Below, one piece after another: positions 25,517 to 33,708 of a stretch of 35,664 nucleotides of DNA (position 1 is its first letter; each line of letters starts with the position of its first letter). This DNA comes from Curvivirga aplysinae (GTDB taxonomy: Bacteria; Pseudomonadota; Alphaproteobacteria; UBA8366; Aestuariispiraceae), in the NCBI RefSeq assembly GCF_009711445.1, contig NZ_SMMC01000190.1, positions 1 to 35,664 on the forward strand, written 5' to 3'. The notes beneath the pieces were generated by a model. The model searched no databases and had not been told where the DNA came from. It saw nothing but the letters and a program-made list of their open reading frames with translations. The position numbers and the translations under genes were made by a program.

Positions 25517-28204
25517 ATGGCTGCGGAAAATGTACTGATTGTAGAATCACCGGCGAAAGCAAAAACCATCAATAAATATTTAGGTTCAGACTTCACAGTT
25601 CTGGCCTCATTCGGTCACGTCCGTGATCTGCCTTCCAAAGATGGTTCCGTTGACCCTGACAATGACTTTGCGATGCAATGGCAAGTCGATAGTAGCTCTA
25701 AAAAGCGCTTGGATGATATTGCAAAAGCCTGTAAGTCAGCGAAAAACCTTATGCTCGCGACTGACCCCGACCGCGAAGGGGAGGCAATTTCATGGCATTT
25801 ACAAGAAGAATTAGCGCGTCGCAAAGTTTTAAAAGATTTAAATGTCAGCCGTGTAGTCTTTAATGAAATTACCAAAAACGCAATTGTCACTGCGATTGAT
25901 CAGGCACGTGAGCTGGATCAAGATCTAATCGATGCCTATATGGCACGTCGGGCTTTGGATTACTTGGTAGGTTTCTCTATTTCACCTGTATTGTGGCGTA
26001 AACTTCCGGGATCACGTTCAGCGGGCCGCGTTCAATCTGTTGCCTTGCGGCTTATTTGTGATCGCGAAGCAGAAATAGAAGCGTTTCGCCCTGATGAATA
26101 TTGGAGTGTCGCAGCAAAATTAAGCGCGCCTAATGGCCAAGCCTTTGAAGCACGTCTTACACATTTTGACGGCGAAAAACTGGATAAGCTTTCACTTGGC
26201 AATCAAGGAATTGCTGAAACAGCCTTAAACGCTGTAAAAGCAGGCCAATATACGATTTCAGAGACTGAGAACAAAACAGTTCGTCGTAATCCTTATGCTC
26301 CATTTACGACTTCCACTTTGCAACAAGAAGCAAGTCGGAAATTAGGCTTTGGTGCGACCAAGACAATGACATTGGCTCAGCGCCTTTACGAAGGTACCGA
26401 CATTGGCGGCGAAACAGTAGGTTTAATCACCTACATGCGTACAGATAGTACTACATTAAGCATGGAAGCGATTAATTCCTCTCGCAATTTGATTCAAAAA
26501 GAATTTGGTGAAAATTACTTACCAAACTCACCACGTATCTACAAAACAAAAGCCAAAAATGCGCAAGAGGCCCATGAAGCCGTGCGCCCAACAGACCTGT
26601 CCCGTCATCCAAAGCAAATGGCAGCTTATCTGGATAACGATCAGTTACGCCTTTACGAGCTCATCTGGAAACGCACCATGGCGTCACAGATGGAAAGTGC
26701 TGTTTTCGACCAAATGAAAGTGGTAATTCCATCAAGCGATGGTCGTGTTACTTTGCGTGCAACAGGTTCTGTACTGAAATTTGATGGCTTCTTAACACTT
26801 TACACCGAAAGTAAAGATGACGACCCATCGGATGATGATGAAAATAGCAGACGCCTTCCACCGATGGAAAAAGGTGATACGACTCCGCTAAATGATGCGT
26901 CAGCTGAGCAACATTTCACCCAACCTCCGCCGCGCTTTACTGAGGCGAGTTTGGTTAAAAAGCTAGAAGAATTAGGTATTGGTCGTCCATCCACATACGC
27001 ATCCATCCTGAAACTTTTGCAGGACCGTGATTATGTGACATTGGATAAACGCCGTTTCCAACCACAAGAACGCGGTCGTTTGGTTACGAGCTTCTTAACA
27101 GCTTTCTTTGAGCGCTATGTTGATTACGGCTTCACAGCGTCGCTTGAAGAAAAACTGGATGACATCTCTGATGGCCAAAAAGACTGGAAAGCAGTCCTTC
27201 GTGAATTCTGGGGACCATTTCATGGTCAAACAGAAACAGCACTTGCTTTAACTTATGCTGAAGTACGTGAAGCAATGGATAAAGAGCTTGCTGTTCACTT
27301 CTTTAAACAAGATGAAGACGGTTCAACCGAAGCAGCACGTAAATGTCCCTCTTGCGGTACAGGCCGTATGGGACTGAATATTGGTAAATATGGTCCATAT
27401 TTATCCTGCTCAAACTATCCGGAATGTAAATATAACAAGAACCTCTCCATGGCATCCAATGACGATGGTGAAGAAGGTGAAGTTGTTGAACTACCAAAAG
27501 AACTTGGTGTTGATCCTGAAAGTGGGCAAATTGTTTCGCTTAAACAAGGCCCCTATGGTGTTTATGTTCAATTGGGTGAAGCTGAGAAAAAAGGCGACAA
27601 ACCTAAACGCGCATCTTTGTTGAAAACCATGAAACCATCCGGAATGGATCTGGATTTAGCGCTACGTTTGTTAAGCTTGCCTCGTGATTTGGGCACTCAC
27701 CCTGATTCAGGCGCTTTGGTCCAAGCTGGTGTAGGGCGCTATGGCCCTTATCTGAAACATGGCACAGCTTTCGTAAGCCTTCCTAAAGAAGATGATATTT
27801 TAACCATCGGTATGAACCGTGCGGTTGAAGTGATTGCACAAGCAGGCGATAAAGGTAAAGCAAATGCCAAGCGTGAACTCGGTGTTCATCCAGAAGACGG
27901 TAAAGCTATTCATCAGGGTGTAGGCCGTTTCGGCCCCTACGTGCAACACGGACGTACATATGCCTCTATCAGTAAATCCAGCGGTCTTGACCCGGAAGAA
28001 GTTACTTTGGAACAGGCACTAGAACTGATTGCAGCAAAGCTTGCCAAAGGCCCAAGTAAAAAAGGCGCCTCAAAAAAAGCCTCTGCGAAGAAAGCAAAAT
28101 CAAAGAAAGCTACTTCTAAGAAGGCTTCTGCGAAAAAAGCTTCTAAAAAATCAGCTGCAAAGAAATCCGCTGCAAAAAAGGCTGCAGCAAAGAAAGCGAG
28201 CTAA
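25517..28204 (+). CDS. topA: DNA topoisomerase I
   Basis: A type IA topoisomerase that relaxes negative supercoils. I start at ATG 25517 (MAAENVLIVESPAKAKTINK), giving 895 residues. The frame also has a TTG at 25496, and no ribosome site is ideally placed for either. The TOPRIM domain carries ATDPDREGEAISWHL. The catalytic tyrosine is Y306 in GLITYMRTDS. A four-cysteine zinc motif lies near residue 610 (CPSCGTG...CSNYPEC), and several zinc-less repeat units with GPYGVYVQ/GRYGPYLK/GRFGPYVQ cores follow. The last ~52 residues are almost entirely Lys, Ala and Ser, a histone-H1-like tail that probably helps hold DNA. The rnr gene starts three bases after its stop. Confidence 0.98.
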   Translation: MAAENVLIVESPAKAKTINKYLGSDFTVLASFGHVRDLPSKDGSVDPDNDFAMQWQVDSSSKKRLDDIAKACKSAKNLMLATDPDREGEAISWHLQEELARRKVLKDLNVSRVVFNEITKNAIVTAIDQARELDQDLIDAYMARRALDYLVGFSISPVLWRKLPGSRSAGRVQSVALRLICDREAEIEAFRPDEYWSVAAKLSAPNGQAFEARLTHFDGEKLDKLSLGNQGIAETALNAVKAGQYTISETENKTVRRNPYAPFTTSTLQQEASRKLGFGATKTMTLAQRLYEGTDIGGETVGLITYMRTDSTTLSMEAINSSRNLIQKEFGENYLPNSPRIYKTKAKNAQEAHEAVRPTDLSRHPKQMAAYLDNDQLRLYELIWKRTMASQMESAVFDQMKVVIPSSDGRVTLRATGSVLKFDGFLTLYTESKDDDPSDDDENSRRLPPMEKGDTTPLNDASAEQHFTQPPPRFTEASLVKKLEELGIGRPSTYASILKLLQDRDYVTLDKRRFQPQERGRLVTSFLTAFFERYVDYGFTASLEEKLDDISDGQKDWKAVLREFWGPFHGQTETALALTYAEVREAMDKELAVHFFKQDEDGSTEAARKCPSCGTGRMGLNIGKYGPYLSCSNYPECKYNKNLSMASNDDGEEGEVVELPKELGVDPESGQIVSLKQGPYGVYVQLGEAEKKGDKPKRASLLKTMKPSGMDLDLALRLLSLPRDLGTHPDSGALVQAGVGRYGPYLKHGTAFVSLPKEDDILTIGMNRAVEVIAQAGDKGKANAKRELGVHPEDGKAIHQGVGRFGPYVQHGRTYASISKSSGLDPEEVTLEQALELIAAKLAKGPSKKGASKKASAKKAKSKKATSKKASAKKASKKSAAKKSAAKKAAAKKAS

Positions 28205-28207
28205 AGT

Positions 28208-30592
28208 TTGGCCAAACCTCCAAAAATTGTAAAAAGGTCGGCTAAATCCAAAGCCCCTGCCCCTCTTCCTAGCAAACAGGAAATTTTGGATTTCATCAAC
28301 AATAGTGAAAAGCCCGTCGGCAAGCGAGAGCTGGCCCGGGCTTTCCATTTACGGGGTGACCAGCGTACGGAATTACGTGGGCTTTTAAAAGAACTGGCTT
28401 CGGAAGGGTCTATTGATAAAGGGCATCGTCGTAAGATGGCACCAAAAGGGGCGTTGCCTGATGTATTGGTCATTGAGGTTCATGAAGTTGACCCGGATGG
28501 GGATGCTTTTGCCAAGCCAGTTTCAACCAAACAACATGGTGATCTAGATGAGAATGTGCGCATCTTTATGAAGCCACATAGCAATCGAAATGCCCCTGCC
28601 CCTAAAATTGGGGATCGTGCTCTTGCCCGTTTAAAACGTATTGGTGACAAGTCTTACGAAGCAGAGATAATTCGAACACTTCATCCTGCAAAAGAAAAGG
28701 TGCTAGGACTACTTGAGGCTACAAAAGGTGGTTGTATTCTTCATCCAACTGATCGTCGTAGCAAGCTTGATTATTTTATTGCTGAGAATGATCTCAATGG
28801 CGCAAAAGCAGGACAACTTGCTTTGGTACAACCCATGGGTGGACAGCGGGTTTATGGGGCACAACAAGGTAAAATCACCGAAGTTATTGGTAGTTTCACG
28901 GATGCGAAAGCCTTCAGTCTGATTTCTATACATGCCCATGGCATTCCAATGGAATTTAGCGATGAAGTCCTAAAAGAAGCAGATGCATTGCCGGAACCAA
29001 CATTAGGTAAACGGACAGATTTACGTGATATTCCTTTGGTTACGATTGATGGGGATGACGCACGCGACTTCGATGACGCGGTCTTTGCAGAACCTGATAC
29101 GAACCCGGATAACCCCGGAGGTTGGCATCTTCTTGTCGCGATTGCGGATGTGTCCAACTATATCAAAACAGATGGTCCATTGGATAAATCCGCACAGGAT
29201 CGAGGAAATTCCGTTTACTTCCCTGATCGTGTTGTCCCTATGTTGCCAGAACAATTAAGTAACGGTTTATGTTCTTTGCGCCCTCATGAAGATCGCGCTT
29301 GTATGGCTGTACATATGTATATTGACCGTCATGGTAAATTGATACGCCATAAATTCATTCGGGGATTAATGCGATCAGCTGCCCGCTTGACTTATGAGCA
29401 GGCTCAAGATGCAATTGAAGGTCGCCTTGACGAAACCACTGAACCAATTATGGAAACGGTCATTAAACCGCTTTATGCGGCCTATCAGGCATTGGATGAA
29501 GCGCGTCAATCACGTGGTACATTAGAATTGGAAATCCCAGAGCGTCGGATCTTTGTAAATGATGCAGGAGAAGTTACCAAAATCCTACCTCGCGACCGCT
29601 TGGACAGTCATAAACTTATCGAAGAATTTATGATCACTGCCAATGTCGCTGCCGCCGAAGCTTTAGAAGCGAAAAATGCGCGTGCGATCATGTATCGTGT
29701 CCACGATGAGCCTAGTCTGGAAAAGATGGAAGCCCTGCGTGAAAGCCTTGAAGGTATGGGCCATAATATGACTAAGGGCGGCGTTATCACGCCACGTCAA
29801 TTTACAGGTATTCTCAAAAAAGTTGAAGGCACTGAACAAGCACAGATGATGTCTGACATTATTTTGCGCTCGCAAGCACAAGCGGTTTACGCACCTGAAA
29901 ATCTTGGACATTTTGGCTTGGCCTTACGTCGGTATTGTCATTTCACCTCACCTATTCGACGTTATGCAGATTTGTTGGTACACCGTGCCTTGATCAAAGC
30001 CTACAAGCTTGGTGATGATGGCTTAGAAGCAGAACAGGCTGATGAATTTGAAGATTTGGGTGAACATATCTCTCAAACTGAACGTCGTGCATCAGTTGCG
30101 GAACGCGAATGTAAAGACCGATATGTCACAGCTTATCTTTCAGAGCATGTCGGTGCAGAATTTAAAGGCCGTGTGAATGGTGTCACCCGCTTTGGACTAT
30201 TCATCACCTTGGATGAAACAGGTGCGGATGGTTTGATTCCAATCGCAACTTTACCAAATGATTATTTTATTCATGATGAAGTGCATCACGCTTTGGTTGG
30301 TCGCCAGACAGGGATGACCTATCGTTTGGGGGAGCCTGTCACCATATCGTTACGTGAAGCTGATGCCATTACAGGCAGCATGACTTTTGCTATTGTTGAT
30401 GGTGGCAAGGTAGATAAGAAACTACAGCGAAGTGTTGGTGGTAAATCTGGTTCTAGCGGACGTGGTGGTAAAAAACGCTTTAGCCGTAACAAAGATCAAT
30501 CATCATTTAAAAAAGATCGTAGCGAACGCTCAGAGAAAGCAAAAAGTCCATTTGCTAAAAAAAGCAAAAAAACACGTGGCAAAAGACGTTAA
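28208..30592 (+). CDS. rnr: ribonuclease R
   Basis: A 3'-5' exoribonuclease that degrades structured RNA. It has 794 residues in family order: an N-terminal winged helix (LPSKQEILDFINNSEKPVGKRELARAF), cold-shock-like domains, an RNB catalytic domain with DARDFDDAVF and RYCHFTSPIRRYADLLVHRAL, and an S1 domain (FKGRVNGVTRFGLFITLDE). A basic tail of about 65 residues closes it. The start appears to be TTG, three bases after the topA stop. No ATG lies in the early frame, and the first downstream ATG would remove the winged helix. The tight junction suggests translational coupling to topA. Confidence 0.96.
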   Translation: MAKPPKIVKRSAKSKAPAPLPSKQEILDFINNSEKPVGKRELARAFHLRGDQRTELRGLLKELASEGSIDKGHRRKMAPKGALPDVLVIEVHEVDPDGDAFAKPVSTKQHGDLDENVRIFMKPHSNRNAPAPKIGDRALARLKRIGDKSYEAEIIRTLHPAKEKVLGLLEATKGGCILHPTDRRSKLDYFIAENDLNGAKAGQLALVQPMGGQRVYGAQQGKITEVIGSFTDAKAFSLISIHAHGIPMEFSDEVLKEADALPEPTLGKRTDLRDIPLVTIDGDDARDFDDAVFAEPDTNPDNPGGWHLLVAIADVSNYIKTDGPLDKSAQDRGNSVYFPDRVVPMLPEQLSNGLCSLRPHEDRACMAVHMYIDRHGKLIRHKFIRGLMRSAARLTYEQAQDAIEGRLDETTEPIMETVIKPLYAAYQALDEARQSRGTLELEIPERRIFVNDAGEVTKILPRDRLDSHKLIEEFMITANVAAAEALEAKNARAIMYRVHDEPSLEKMEALRESLEGMGHNMTKGGVITPRQFTGILKKVEGTEQAQMMSDIILRSQAQAVYAPENLGHFGLALRRYCHFTSPIRRYADLLVHRALIKAYKLGDDGLEAEQADEFEDLGEHISQTERRASVAERECKDRYVTAYLSEHVGAEFKGRVNGVTRFGLFITLDETGADGLIPIATLPNDYFIHDEVHHALVGRQTGMTYRLGEPVTISLREADAITGSMTFAIVDGGKVDKKLQRSVGGKSGSSGRGGKKRFSRNKDQSSFKKDRSERSEKAKSPFAKKSKKTRGKRR

Positions 30593-30635
30593 GCTTTTCT
30601 TGATTTCTCAATAGACCAATCTGTAAAGCTGAGAT

Positions 30636-30658
30636 AAGATTCATCATCTTCGAATCTT
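30636..30658. promoter_or_regulatory. inverted repeat carrying two GANTC sites before the S41 protease gene
   Basis: AAGATTC (30636-30642) and GAATCTT (30652-30658) form a perfect inverted repeat with a 9-base spacer, and each arm holds a GANTC sequence. It lies directly before the ribosome site AAGGA. It may be an operator or a leader hairpin. The T-run needed for a terminator is absent. Confidence 0.35.
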
Positions 30659-30671
30659 TCAAGGAATTCCT

Positions 30672-32243
30672 GTGCTTACTAAAAGCCTAAATAATTATTG
30701 GCCACATGCGTTTGCCTTTCTGTCTCTTATGTTTCTTAATAGTTGTGCAAGCAAACCATCAGAAGATGCGTTATGGACTGAACTGGATCAGCAAGTTTTG
30801 TTGGAAGGGCTTGAAGGTCTCAATGACTACTATGTGGAAGATGTAAGTCTCAAAGAACTCTCGTTGAATGGTATACGCGCTGTTATCGCACCCGACCCTG
30901 ATTTATCAGTAACATTTACAGAGAATAAACTAACACTTTATTCTTCTGACGAAGATATTCACAAAGTTCACTTTAATCAGATTGATCTAAAATATCCTGC
31001 GTCCTGGGCAAAAGCGGGCTATGATATCATTCGTGTAGCACAAAAAACCTCCATTCTGTTGCAAAATAAATCGCCAGATCATCAATTGACGATTTATATG
31101 ACAGCGATGATACGGGAACTAGATCGTTTCACTCGCTATGCCTCACCTCAAGAAGCCCTTGCAATCCAGCAAAATCGAGATGGGTTTGGTGGCGTTGGAA
31201 TTACGATTGAGAAAAGATCAGCCACAACTCATATAGCGACAATCGAGGAAGGTAGCCCTGCGGCAAATTCACGCCTGCAAGTGGGAGATCGCCTAATCTC
31301 GGTCGACGGTATAACCTTAAATAGTCTTGGTATTGATGAAGTTTACACCTTAATCCGGGGTCCAATTAATCGTCAGGTTCGATTAGAAGTTCTCCATGAA
31401 GATATGGGACCTGAATCTTTTTCGATAAATTTAATTAGAAGTAAGATTTCACCAAATACAGTATTTTACGATGCAAATCTACTATACCCGATTATACGGA
31501 TTAGTAGCTTCAATAATAGCACAGCAGTTCGCATGGCTGAAGCAATCGCCAGAGCCAAAGATTATTCCGGAGATCAATTAAAAGGTATCATATTAGATTT
31601 AAGAGGGAATCCCGGCGGACTTCTACAAGAAGCTATCGATGCAGCTGATCTATTATTGGATCATGGTATTATGAGCCAGACCCGTGGCAGAAATCCACTT
31701 AGCTTCCAAAAATTTGAAGCTGAACCGGGGAATATTTTGGGAGATATACCCTTAATTATTTTAGTGGATGGAGCAACAGCCAGCGCTGCAGAAATTCTAG
31801 CAGCAGGCCTTCAAGATCAAAAGAGAGCTGTGATTGTTGGCGCAATAAGTTACGGAAAAGGCACCGTACAAAATGTCGTACCCCTATCTAATAATGGCGA
31901 GTTACAGCTTACTTGGGCGCGTTATCTTGCTCCTAATAACTATCATCTTCAAGATTACGGTGTTTTACCCAATATATGCACCGTTGACCAAGAAAACGGT
32001 ATTGCGGCTGTTTTAAAAACTTTGCGTGCACATCCCGATCAATCTCGCTTAGATTTCATAAACTTTAAACGAATGCAATTTGATCTTGATGGTGATCTGG
32101 ATCGCTTTAGAAATTCCTGTTTATGGGATGGTACAAATAGAGGTGAAGCAGACCCAGATATTGAAGCTGCTAAAACACTTTTATCTAATCCTGACCTTTA
32201 TGAAGATGCTTTGGCAATTTCTTACATCAGCCCTAATGGTTAG
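30672..32243 (+). CDS. S41-family (CtpA-type) carboxyl-terminal processing protease, lipoprotein
   Basis: A predicted envelope-anchored serine protease of 523 residues. The GTG start has AAGGA 6 bases upstream. A hydrophobic N-terminus ends in LNSC with Cys25, a slightly unusual lipobox with Asn at -2. A PDZ domain (about 168-255) begins at GFGGVGITIEKRS. The S41 core has IILDLRGNPGGLLQEAIDAA and the catalytic pair Ser371 (DGATASAAE) and Lys396 (SYGKGTVQ), 25 residues apart as in Prc. The family trims C-termini of envelope proteins, often murein hydrolases. The Nudix gene starts two bases after its stop. Confidence 0.93.
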   Translation: MLTKSLNNYWPHAFAFLSLMFLNSCASKPSEDALWTELDQQVLLEGLEGLNDYYVEDVSLKELSLNGIRAVIAPDPDLSVTFTENKLTLYSSDEDIHKVHFNQIDLKYPASWAKAGYDIIRVAQKTSILLQNKSPDHQLTIYMTAMIRELDRFTRYASPQEALAIQQNRDGFGGVGITIEKRSATTHIATIEEGSPAANSRLQVGDRLISVDGITLNSLGIDEVYTLIRGPINRQVRLEVLHEDMGPESFSINLIRSKISPNTVFYDANLLYPIIRISSFNNSTAVRMAEAIARAKDYSGDQLKGIILDLRGNPGGLLQEAIDAADLLLDHGIMSQTRGRNPLSFQKFEAEPGNILGDIPLIILVDGATASAAEILAAGLQDQKRAVIVGAISYGKGTVQNVVPLSNNGELQLTWARYLAPNNYHLQDYGVLPNICTVDQENGIAAVLKTLRAHPDQSRLDFINFKRMQFDLDGDLDRFRNSCLWDGTNRGEADPDIEAAKTLLSNPDLYEDALAISYISPNG

Positions 32244-32245
32244 CC

Positions 32246-32926
32246 ATGCGCCAAGCTGTTATCCCAAAACCTGCCGCTAGTTTGATTTTGCTGAGAGGCT
32301 CGCCAGAAAACCCCGAAGTCTTATTAGGAAAAAGACGTCATGATCTGCGCTTCATGCCCGGATATGCTGTCTTTCCCGGAGGTCGTGTTGACAAAGAAGA
32401 CATAGAAACTGCAAAACTTCTAGGGATAGATCTTACAGATTTACAGGGGATACGTGATAACCTGTCAGGTCAAGATTATCTCGCCCATTGCATGGCTGCA
32501 TGCCGAGAATGTATAGAAGAAACAGGCTATCTTCCTATAGGTAACGTCCCAATAAATAAAAATGTCGAGCATCCCTATTTAATTGCCTGCAAGAGTAATA
32601 ACTTCGGTGCCCTTGATTTACCCTTACCTTGTGTTGCCCAAGCAATTACACCGGAAGGAAGTCCCATCCGTTTTAATGCCCGTTTCTTCGTCCATATCGT
32701 AAAAGAAATTCCGCGCCCCTTTAAACCGGAGGGAGAGTTGATCGAGATTGATTGGTATAATGTAAAAAACGCTCTAAATACTCTTCCTATTGCAGATGTA
32801 ACGGAATTCGCATTGAAAGAATCTCTTCGATATTATCAAACATGTCTAATACCAGATCACCCTCCTTTACTGACCTATAGCTATGATGATTATAGTGTCA
32901 TTATTGATAGAGAACCTAAGCTGTAG
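32246..32926 (+). CDS. Nudix hydrolase, NUDT19-like
   Basis: A 226-residue cytosolic Nudix protein that should cleave a nucleoside diphosphate linked to another group. CoA or its derivatives are the known target of some NUDT19-type members. The Nudix box is split: VFPGGRVDKED (GG at 45-46) and CRECIEETGY (R87, E88, E91, E92, G94) are separated by an insertion of some 40 residues. That long insertion is why I place it with the NUDT19-like group. It begins two bases after the S41 protease stop and is surely cotranscribed. A functional link to proteolysis is not evident. Confidence 0.88.
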   Translation: MRQAVIPKPAASLILLRGSPENPEVLLGKRRHDLRFMPGYAVFPGGRVDKEDIETAKLLGIDLTDLQGIRDNLSGQDYLAHCMAACRECIEETGYLPIGNVPINKNVEHPYLIACKSNNFGALDLPLPCVAQAITPEGSPIRFNARFFVHIVKEIPRPFKPEGELIEIDWYNVKNALNTLPIADVTEFALKESLRYYQTCLIPDHPPLLTYSYDDYSVIIDREPKL

Positions 32927-32969
32927 GCCCTTTTTTTGAAGATTCTATAATATATCTTCTAAACTAGGC

Positions 32970-32997
32970 TTGACTTCAGCGTAGTAATCAGTATTTT
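32970..32997 (+). promoter_or_regulatory. candidate rpmG promoter
   Basis: TTGACT (32970-32975) and TATTTT (32992-32997) are separated by 16 bases. They lie about 70 bases before the rpmG start, after the end of the Nudix gene. This is plausible but unproven. Confidence 0.4.
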
Positions 32998-33066
32998 CGC
33001 GGCAGATTTATTTTAACCGCACTTGGTACAATTTTGTTCCGGTGCATTTTTTGCGGGACTACGATC

Positions 33067-33234
33067 ATGGCAAAACCTGCTACATTACAAGTTAAGTTGG
33101 TGAGCACAGCGGATACAGGCTTTTTCTACGTAACAAAGAAAAATCCTCGCAACATCACAGAAAAATTGGAAATGCGTAAATACGACCCACGCGTTCGTAA
33201 GCACGTTATCTTCCGTGAATCTAAAATGAAGTAA
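33067..33234 (+). CDS. rpmG: 50S ribosomal protein L33
   Basis: A 55-residue ribosomal protein starting at ATG 33067 ([22 protein letters not shown]), with GGGA about 9 bases upstream. The frame extends 11 codons further upstream, but those do not match L33. The core [20 protein letters not shown] is typical. It lacks the paired CxxC motifs of the zinc-binding form, so it is the zinc-independent type. It is monocistronic, with a strong terminator directly after. Confidence 0.98.
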   Translation: MAKPATLQVKLVSTADTGFFYVTKKNPRNITEKLEMRKYDPRVRKHVIFRESKMK

Positions 33235-33258
33235 TTTCTTCTTTATAGATTTTAAAAG

Positions 33259-33284
33259 AGGCTACCTTCGGGTGGCCTTTTTTA
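33259..33284 (+). terminator. rho-independent terminator of rpmG
   Basis: Stem AGGCTACC (33259-33266) pairs with GGTGGCCT (33271-33278), including one G-T pair, across a TTCG tetraloop. A run of T follows. Confidence 0.92.
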
Positions 33285-33399
33285 TTGCCTGATAAAATAA
33301 AACAGTATTGCCCTTAGTAATTTGATCAAAGTCAATGTTTCATCATCAGAGACTGGATATTATCACCCAATCAACAACAAATTTTATAGGGCTATAAAC

Positions 33400-33636
33400 A
33401 TGTCTCATGTACCTCATGAACTCGCAGATGAATTTCCAGAATATGTAGAAAAGATCCACGATCTAAAGACATCTAATGCACATTTCGCAAAACTTGCCGA
33501 TGAGTATCACGACATAAACAGAGAAATTCACCGCTTGGAAACACGTGTTGAAGCTGCGGATGAAAGCGTTGAGAAGGATTTACGCCATAAACGTTTGGCT
33601 TTAAAGGACGAGATTAATACTCTTCTACATGGTTAG
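33400..33636 (+). CDS. YdcH/DUF465 family small protein
   Basis: A 78-residue protein starting at ATG 33400 (MSHVPHELADEFPEYVEKIHDL), with AGGG 8 bases upstream. The frame is open 26 codons further, without family similarity. HVPHELADEFPE near the N-terminus and the long charged helix ending DLRHKRLALKDEINTLL match the DUF465/YdcH family, which forms a short coiled-coil hairpin. Function is unknown. It is flanked by terminators on both sides, so it is transcribed alone. Confidence 0.9.
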   Translation: MSHVPHELADEFPEYVEKIHDLKTSNAHFAKLADEYHDINREIHRLETRVEAADESVEKDLRHKRLALKDEINTLLHG

Positions 33637-33660
33637 GCTCTGACCAAGAATAATTATAAC

Positions 33661-33686
33661 AAAGGCCCTATGAAGGGCCTTTTTAT
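33661..33686. terminator. terminator between the ydcH-like gene and pleD
   Basis: A perfect stem, AGGCCCT (33663-33669) and AGGGCCT (33674-33680), has the loop ATGA and a T-run after it. It ends the ydcH-like gene. On the other strand CCTTTGTT follows the stem, so it may also serve pleD. Confidence 0.88.
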
Positions 33687-33708
33687 TAACAAAATTTTGC
33701 ACGCGTAA

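Noticed and set aside
28049-28201. Repetitive AAG/GCT-rich DNA at the end of topA
   Set aside because: It encodes the Lys/Ala/Ser tail in frame and is not a CRISPR array or an independent DNA repeat.
30660-30671. Small palindrome around GGAATTCC
   Set aside because: It is simply the ribosome site next to an EcoRI-like hexamer. It is short and expected by chance.
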